Positions 60,558-64,000 of a stretch of 64,000 nt of DNA are shown here, one piece after another (within the stretch, counting starts at the first letter, position 1; each line of letters opens with the position of its first letter). The DNA is from Mesonia maritima (lineage in GTDB: Bacteria; Bacteroidota; Bacteroidia; Flavobacteriales; Flavobacteriaceae). The notes under the pieces were generated by a model, which was not told where the DNA came from, ran no database searches, and saw only the letters and a program-made list of their open reading frames with translations. Made by a program: the position numbers and the translations under genes. Location: contig NZ_JBHLUA010000022.1 of NCBI RefSeq assembly GCF_042433895.1, forward strand, positions 1 to 64,000, in the 5' to 3' direction.

Positions 60558-61654
60558 AGCGTAGGATTTATAAGTTTTTCAACCTCATCTACAATAGCTT
60601 TTGTGGCGTGAGGTTTTGCGATTTTTCTTATATTTTCTGAAAGCATTTTTTGTTGTTCTTCTGATGCCAAGAGCTTCGTAAACGCTTTTTTAAAATTTTG
60701 TTCTAAGTCGGTTTCTTTTATTAAAATAGCCGCGTTTTTATTAGCGATCGATTGGGCATTTTTAGTTTGATGATCTTCGGCTACATTTGGAGATGGAATA
60801 AAAATTACCGGTTTACCTACTACACATAATTCGCTTACAGAACCTGCGCCAGCTCTTGAAATTATAATATCAGCAGCGGCATAAGCAAGTGCCATATGAT
60901 CTAAATATTCATAGATTTTAAAATGCGGACTCGCTTCGTAATGTTTATAGTCTAAGAAATATAATTTCCCGGTTTGCCAAATAACTTGCACATTTTCATC
61001 TTCAAAATAAGGAATGTGTTTTTCGATATGTTGGTTTATTTTTCGAGCCCCTAAACTTCCGCCTAAAACCAAGACGGTTTTTTTCGTTTTATCAAGCTTA
61101 AAAAAATTGATTGCTTCTTCTCTTTTCGAATTAATCTCTAATAAATCTTGCCGAACAGGATTTCCTGTAAATCGTATTTTTTCTTTCGGAAAATAATTTT
61201 CCATATTTTCATACGCTACACAAATACTTTTAGCGTTCGAGGCTAACCATTTATTTGTAATTCCCGCATACGAGTTTTGTTCTTGCAACAAGGTTGGAAT
61301 TTTTTGTTGATTTGCAGCTTTCAATAGCGGACCGCTTGCAAAACCGCCAGTACCAATTACAACGTGGGGTTTAAATTCACTTAATATTTGATGCGCTTTT
61401 AAAATACTACTGATTAATTTTAAGGGAAACAATGCGTTTTTTAGAGAAAGTTTTCGTTGTAAACCGCTAATCCAAAGTCCTTTTATATTGTAGCCGGCTT
61501 TAGGAACTTTTTGCATTTCCATACGATCTTTTGCGCCGACAAATAAAAATTCGGCTTCTGGATGTCTTTTCTTTAATTCATCTGCAATAGCAATTGCCGG
61601 ATAAATATGTCCGCCAGTTCCTCCACCTGATAATATGAATTTCAATTTTTTCAT
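60554..61654 (-). CDS. murG: Lipid I N-acetylglucosaminyltransferase MurG
   Basis: Membrane-associated glycosyltransferase that adds GlcNAc to lipid I, making lipid II. It has 366 residues. The N-terminal 'ILSGGGTGGHIYPAIAIADEL' and 'VVIGTGGFASGPLLKAA' lead to the C-terminal nucleotide-sugar region with 'LVLGGSLGARKINQHI', 'DIIISRAGAGSVSELCVVGKPVIFIP' and 'EDHQTKNAQ'. It overlaps ftsW and murC by 4 bp each, indicating coupled translation. Confidence 0.97.
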   Translation of the reverse strand: MKKLKFILSGGGTGGHIYPAIAIADELKKRHPEAEFLFVGAKDRMEMQKVPKAGYNIKGLWISGLQRKLSLKNALFPLKLISSILKAHQILSEFKPHVVIGTGGFASGPLLKAANQQKIPTLLQEQNSYAGITNKWLASNAKSICVAYENMENYFPKEKIRFTGNPVRQDLLEINSKREEAINFFKLDKTKKTVLVLGGSLGARKINQHIEKHIPYFEDENVQVIWQTGKLYFLDYKHYEASPHFKIYEYLDHMALAYAAADIIISRAGAGSVSELCVVGKPVIFIPSPNVAEDHQTKNAQSIANKNAAILIKETDLEQNFKKAFTKLLASEEQQKMLSENIRKIAKPHATKAIVDEVEKLINPTL

Positions 61655-62883
61655 AACGCTTCGCTTAACACATCTAACGGATTTTCACTTTCTTCTTCAG
61701 TCTCTATTTCTTCCTGTTGTTTTATTTCTTCTCGTTTTGCGCTTACGCTTTGTACAATTCCTAAGGCTAAACAAGTCATCCAAATGGAAGAACCACCACT
61801 ACTTATTAATGGCAAAGTTTGTCCGGTTACGGGAAATAATTCTACCGCAACTGCCATATTAATTAAGGCTTGAAAAATTATGGGTAAACCTACACCAATG
61901 ACTAATAATTTCCCGAAAACGGTGTTTGCTTTTGTAGAAACGATTATTAATCGGAAAAGAATAAATAAATACGCTAGCATTACACTTATACCGCCAACTA
62001 ATCCCATTTCTTCAACAATGATGGCGAAAATAAAATCTGAGGAAGATTGTGGTAAGAAATTTCGTTGTACGCTTTTTCCTATTCCTGTTCCTACAACTCC
62101 ACCACGTGCAATTGCTATTTTAGCTCTTTCAATTTGATAATCGGCTTCAGTATCTTCATTGTTCGCAAAATTTTCAACCCGGCTAATCCAAGTATCTACA
62201 CGATTGGGAAAAACACCAGGAAAAGCTTTTGCGGTAAGTCCGAAAAGCAATAAAAATAAAGCTCCTGAAGCAATTATAATTCCGAGGTATTTTAACGGAT
62301 AACCGCCTAGAAAAACCAACATTAAAACCATTGCAAAAATAATTGCGGTAGTAGAAAAATTGGCCGGTAAAATTAACGCTAAAATTACGCCTACCGGAAG
62401 CCACAACGGTAAAATGGTTTCTTTAAAGGTTACTTTTTTTGAATGGATTTTAGAGAGATAGCGAGCGACATAAATCATTAAAACTACCGAAGCTAAAGTG
62501 GAAGTTTGAAACGTTTTATTTATGATAGGAATCTTTATCCATCGACTTGCATTTGCACCATCTATTGTAGTTCCTTGTGCTAAAGTGTAAAGCAATAAAA
62601 GAATTACAATAGGAATCATTAAAATGGAAAGTCCGCGAAAATAATGATACGGAATTTTATGTACCGCATAAATTATGGCAAAACCTAAAAAAAGATGAAT
62701 AAAATGCGAAACCAAGTATTGAAATGTACTTCCATCACCATACAAATACGCAACATTACTACTTGCGCTATAGACGGGAATAAATGAAAAAATAGCCAAC
62801 AACCCGGCAATAGCCCAAATCATCTTATCGCCTTTTAGATAAGAAAAAATATTAATCTTTGTATGTTTCGCTTCGTTTGCCAC
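61651..62883 (-). CDS. ftsW: Peptidoglycan glycosyltransferase/division protein FtsW
   Basis: A SEDS-family lipid II polymerase of the divisome with about ten membrane segments and 410 residues. Family landmarks are 'GANASRWIKIPIINKTFQTS', 'IERAKIAIARGGVVGTGIGKSVQRNFLPQSSSDFIFAIIVEEMGLVGG' (two joined blocks) and 'FPVTGQTLPLISSGGSSIW' near the end. A charged cytoplasmic tail follows. The start is GTG at 62883, 10 bp after murD; the end overlaps murG by 4 bp. Confidence 0.96.
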   Translation of the reverse strand: MANEAKHTKINIFSYLKGDKMIWAIAGLLAIFSFIPVYSASSNVAYLYGDGSTFQYLVSHFIHLFLGFAIIYAVHKIPYHYFRGLSILMIPIVILLLLYTLAQGTTIDGANASRWIKIPIINKTFQTSTLASVVLMIYVARYLSKIHSKKVTFKETILPLWLPVGVILALILPANFSTTAIIFAMVLMLVFLGGYPLKYLGIIIASGALFLLLFGLTAKAFPGVFPNRVDTWISRVENFANNEDTEADYQIERAKIAIARGGVVGTGIGKSVQRNFLPQSSSDFIFAIIVEEMGLVGGISVMLAYLFILFRLIIVSTKANTVFGKLLVIGVGLPIIFQALINMAVAVELFPVTGQTLPLISSGGSSIWMTCLALGIVQSVSAKREEIKQQEEIETEEESENPLDVLSEAL

Positions 62884-62893
62884 AATATTTTTT

Positions 62894-64000
62894 TTATAGA
62901 TTTCTCACGCTTTCTTTAAATTGGCGACCTCTATCTTCATAATTTTCGAATAAATCAAAACTCGCGCAAGCGGGGGAAAGTAAAACGGTATTTCCTTTTT
63001 CAGCTATTTTATAAGCTTCGTTTACCGCATCTTTCATGGATTGCGTTTCAACAATATGTTCTACACAATTTTTAAAAGCTTTTATTATTTTTTCATTATC
63101 GACACCTAGACAAATAATCGCTTTCACTTTTTCATTGACTAGCGGAAGTAATTCTTCGTAAACATTTCCTTTATCAACACCGCCGACAATCCAGATTGTT
63201 TCTGAAGTCATGCTGTCTAGCGCGTAATAAGTGGCGTTAATATTTGTCGCTTTTGAATCGTTTATATACTGAACTTGATTAATTTTTAGCACATTTTCTA
63301 AACGATGTTCTACGCCTTGAAAACTTTCTAAACTTTCACGAATAGTTTGTTTTCTTATACGAAGTAATTGCGCCACGGTTGAAGCCGCCATTGCATTTTT
63401 GGTATTATGTTCTCCTTTTAAAGCTATTTTTGTTGTTGGCATGTTAAAGCTTGTGTTATTTATTGTTATTATTAAATTTTCGTTTTCTATATATGTTCCG
63501 TCTCCTTCTAATTTTGAAAAGCTCATCGGAAGTTTTTTTGCTTCAATTGAATGGTTTGCTAACCAATTTGAAATATTCTTATTATCCGCATCATAAATCA
63601 AAAAATCATCTTTTGTTTGATTTTTAGTTATTCTGAATTTTGAAGCGATGTAATTTTCAAATTTATAATCGTACCGATCTAAATGATCCTCCGTAATATT
63701 TGTGATTACAGCAATGTGTGGTTTAAAATCTACAATCCCGTCCAGCTGAAAACTGCTCAGTTCCAACACGTAAATTGGAGCTTGTTGCGAAGCGACTTGC
63801 TTTGCGAAACTATCGCCAATATTTCCTGCCATTATGGAATTAAAACCCGCATTTTTTAAGGCGAATTGAGTCCAATTGGTCACCGTGGTTTTCCCGTTGC
63901 TTCCGGTAATTCCAATTAATGTTGCATTGGTATATCGTGACGCAAATTCAATTTCAGAAATAACAGAAATTCCTTTTTCTATTAATTCCTTAACGATTGG
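62894..64000 (-). CDS. murD: UDP-N-acetylmuramoylalanine--D-glutamate ligase, 5' end cut
   Basis: Adds D-Glu to UDP-MurNAc-L-Ala. The frame stays open to the window edge (369 codons seen), so the N-terminus is missing. The apparent start at 63883 is an internal GTG, not the real one. The ATP loop 'LIGITGSNGKTTVTNW' lies at about 63925-63870, followed by 'ELSSFQLDGI', 'NITEDHLDRYDYK', 'GEHNTKNAMAAS', 'YINDSKATNINAT' and 'VLLSPACASFDLFENYEDRGRQF'. It is the first dcw gene in the window, and ftsW follows. Confidence 0.96.
   Translation of the reverse strand, partial: PIVKELIEKGISVISEIEFASRYTNATLIGITGSNGKTTVTNWTQFALKNAGFNSIMAGNIGDSFAKQVASQQAPIYVLELSSFQLDGIVDFKPHIAVITNITEDHLDRYDYKFENYIASKFRITKNQTKDDFLIYDADNKNISNWLANHSIEAKKLPMSFSKLEGDGTYIENENLIITINNTSFNMPTTKIALKGEHNTKNAMAASTVAQLLRIRKQTIRESLESFQGVEHRLENVLKINQVQYINDSKATNINATYYALDSMTSETIWIVGGVDKGNVYEELLPLVNEKVKAIICLGVDNEKIIKAFKNCVEHIVETQSMKDAVNEAYKIAEKGNTVLLSPACASFDLFENYEDRGRQFKESVRNL

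Overview
The window is AT-rich DNA from a member of the Bacteroidetes, most likely a marine or environmental Flavobacteriaceae. The evidence is a fused SecDF, a short primary sigma factor, type IX secretion (T9SS) sorting tails, many lipoproteins, promoter boxes of the TAnnTTTG type, almost no Shine-Dalgarno sequences, and a long-tailed FtsZ inside a dcw cluster. Most of it is chromosomal backbone. I saw no insertion sequence, prophage, CRISPR array or rRNA.

Layout. 1-2081 (-): the 5' part of a large exported surface protein. 2.3-6.2 kb (+): folE-cysS-yidD-lgt-DUF192 lipoprotein. 6.3-14.6 kb (-): secDF, mdh, two tandem paralogous exported proteins and gyrB, separated by clear terminators. 14.8 kb (+): a DUF2911 protein. 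15.4-18.1 kb (-): an arsenic operon (arsR, DUF6428 protein, acr3, thioredoxin-type arsC) with two matching palindromic operators. 18.2-29.3 kb: queE, a lipoprotein inorganic pyrophosphatase, rluF, an AI-2E family permease, folD, ffh, rpoD and lplA. 29.4-38.2 kb: a BLUF photoreceptor, rpe, a YpdA-like reductase, a NYN/LOTUS protein, an MtfA-like peptidase, an M20 amidohydrolase overlapping an alanine-racemase-like gene, a flavoprotein and DoxX. 38.4-40.1 kb: a duplicated DUF4397 T9SS cargo protein.

The most interesting stretch is 41.0-54.4 kb. Eight tightly packed minus-strand genes encode two lamin-tail-domain surface proteins, a DcuC-type carrier, an isoaspartyl-dipeptidase-like enzyme, two related porins, an exported M14 carboxypeptidase and a DASS carrier. 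Together they look like a route for capturing aspartyl or isoaspartyl peptides, trimming them and importing the products. A divergent MocR/GabR-type regulator sits at the head. At the position of the PLP Schiff-base lysine it has Arg335, and at the PLP-nitrogen aspartate it has Asn302. Ten-base direct repeats with a 23-bp period (CATACCAATT type) lie at the regulator's start, and a similar pair lies upstream of the following lipoprotein hydrolase gene. They look like a shared operator family.

54.4-64.0 kb (-): the dcw cell-wall and division cluster, murD (cut by the window end)-ftsW-murG-murC-ftsQ-ftsA-ftsZ, followed by a GatB/YqeY-domain gene and tRNA-Arg(TCG). Several genes overlap by 4 bp, which suggests translational coupling.

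All family assignments come from reading the sequence and remembered family motifs. No database search was run.
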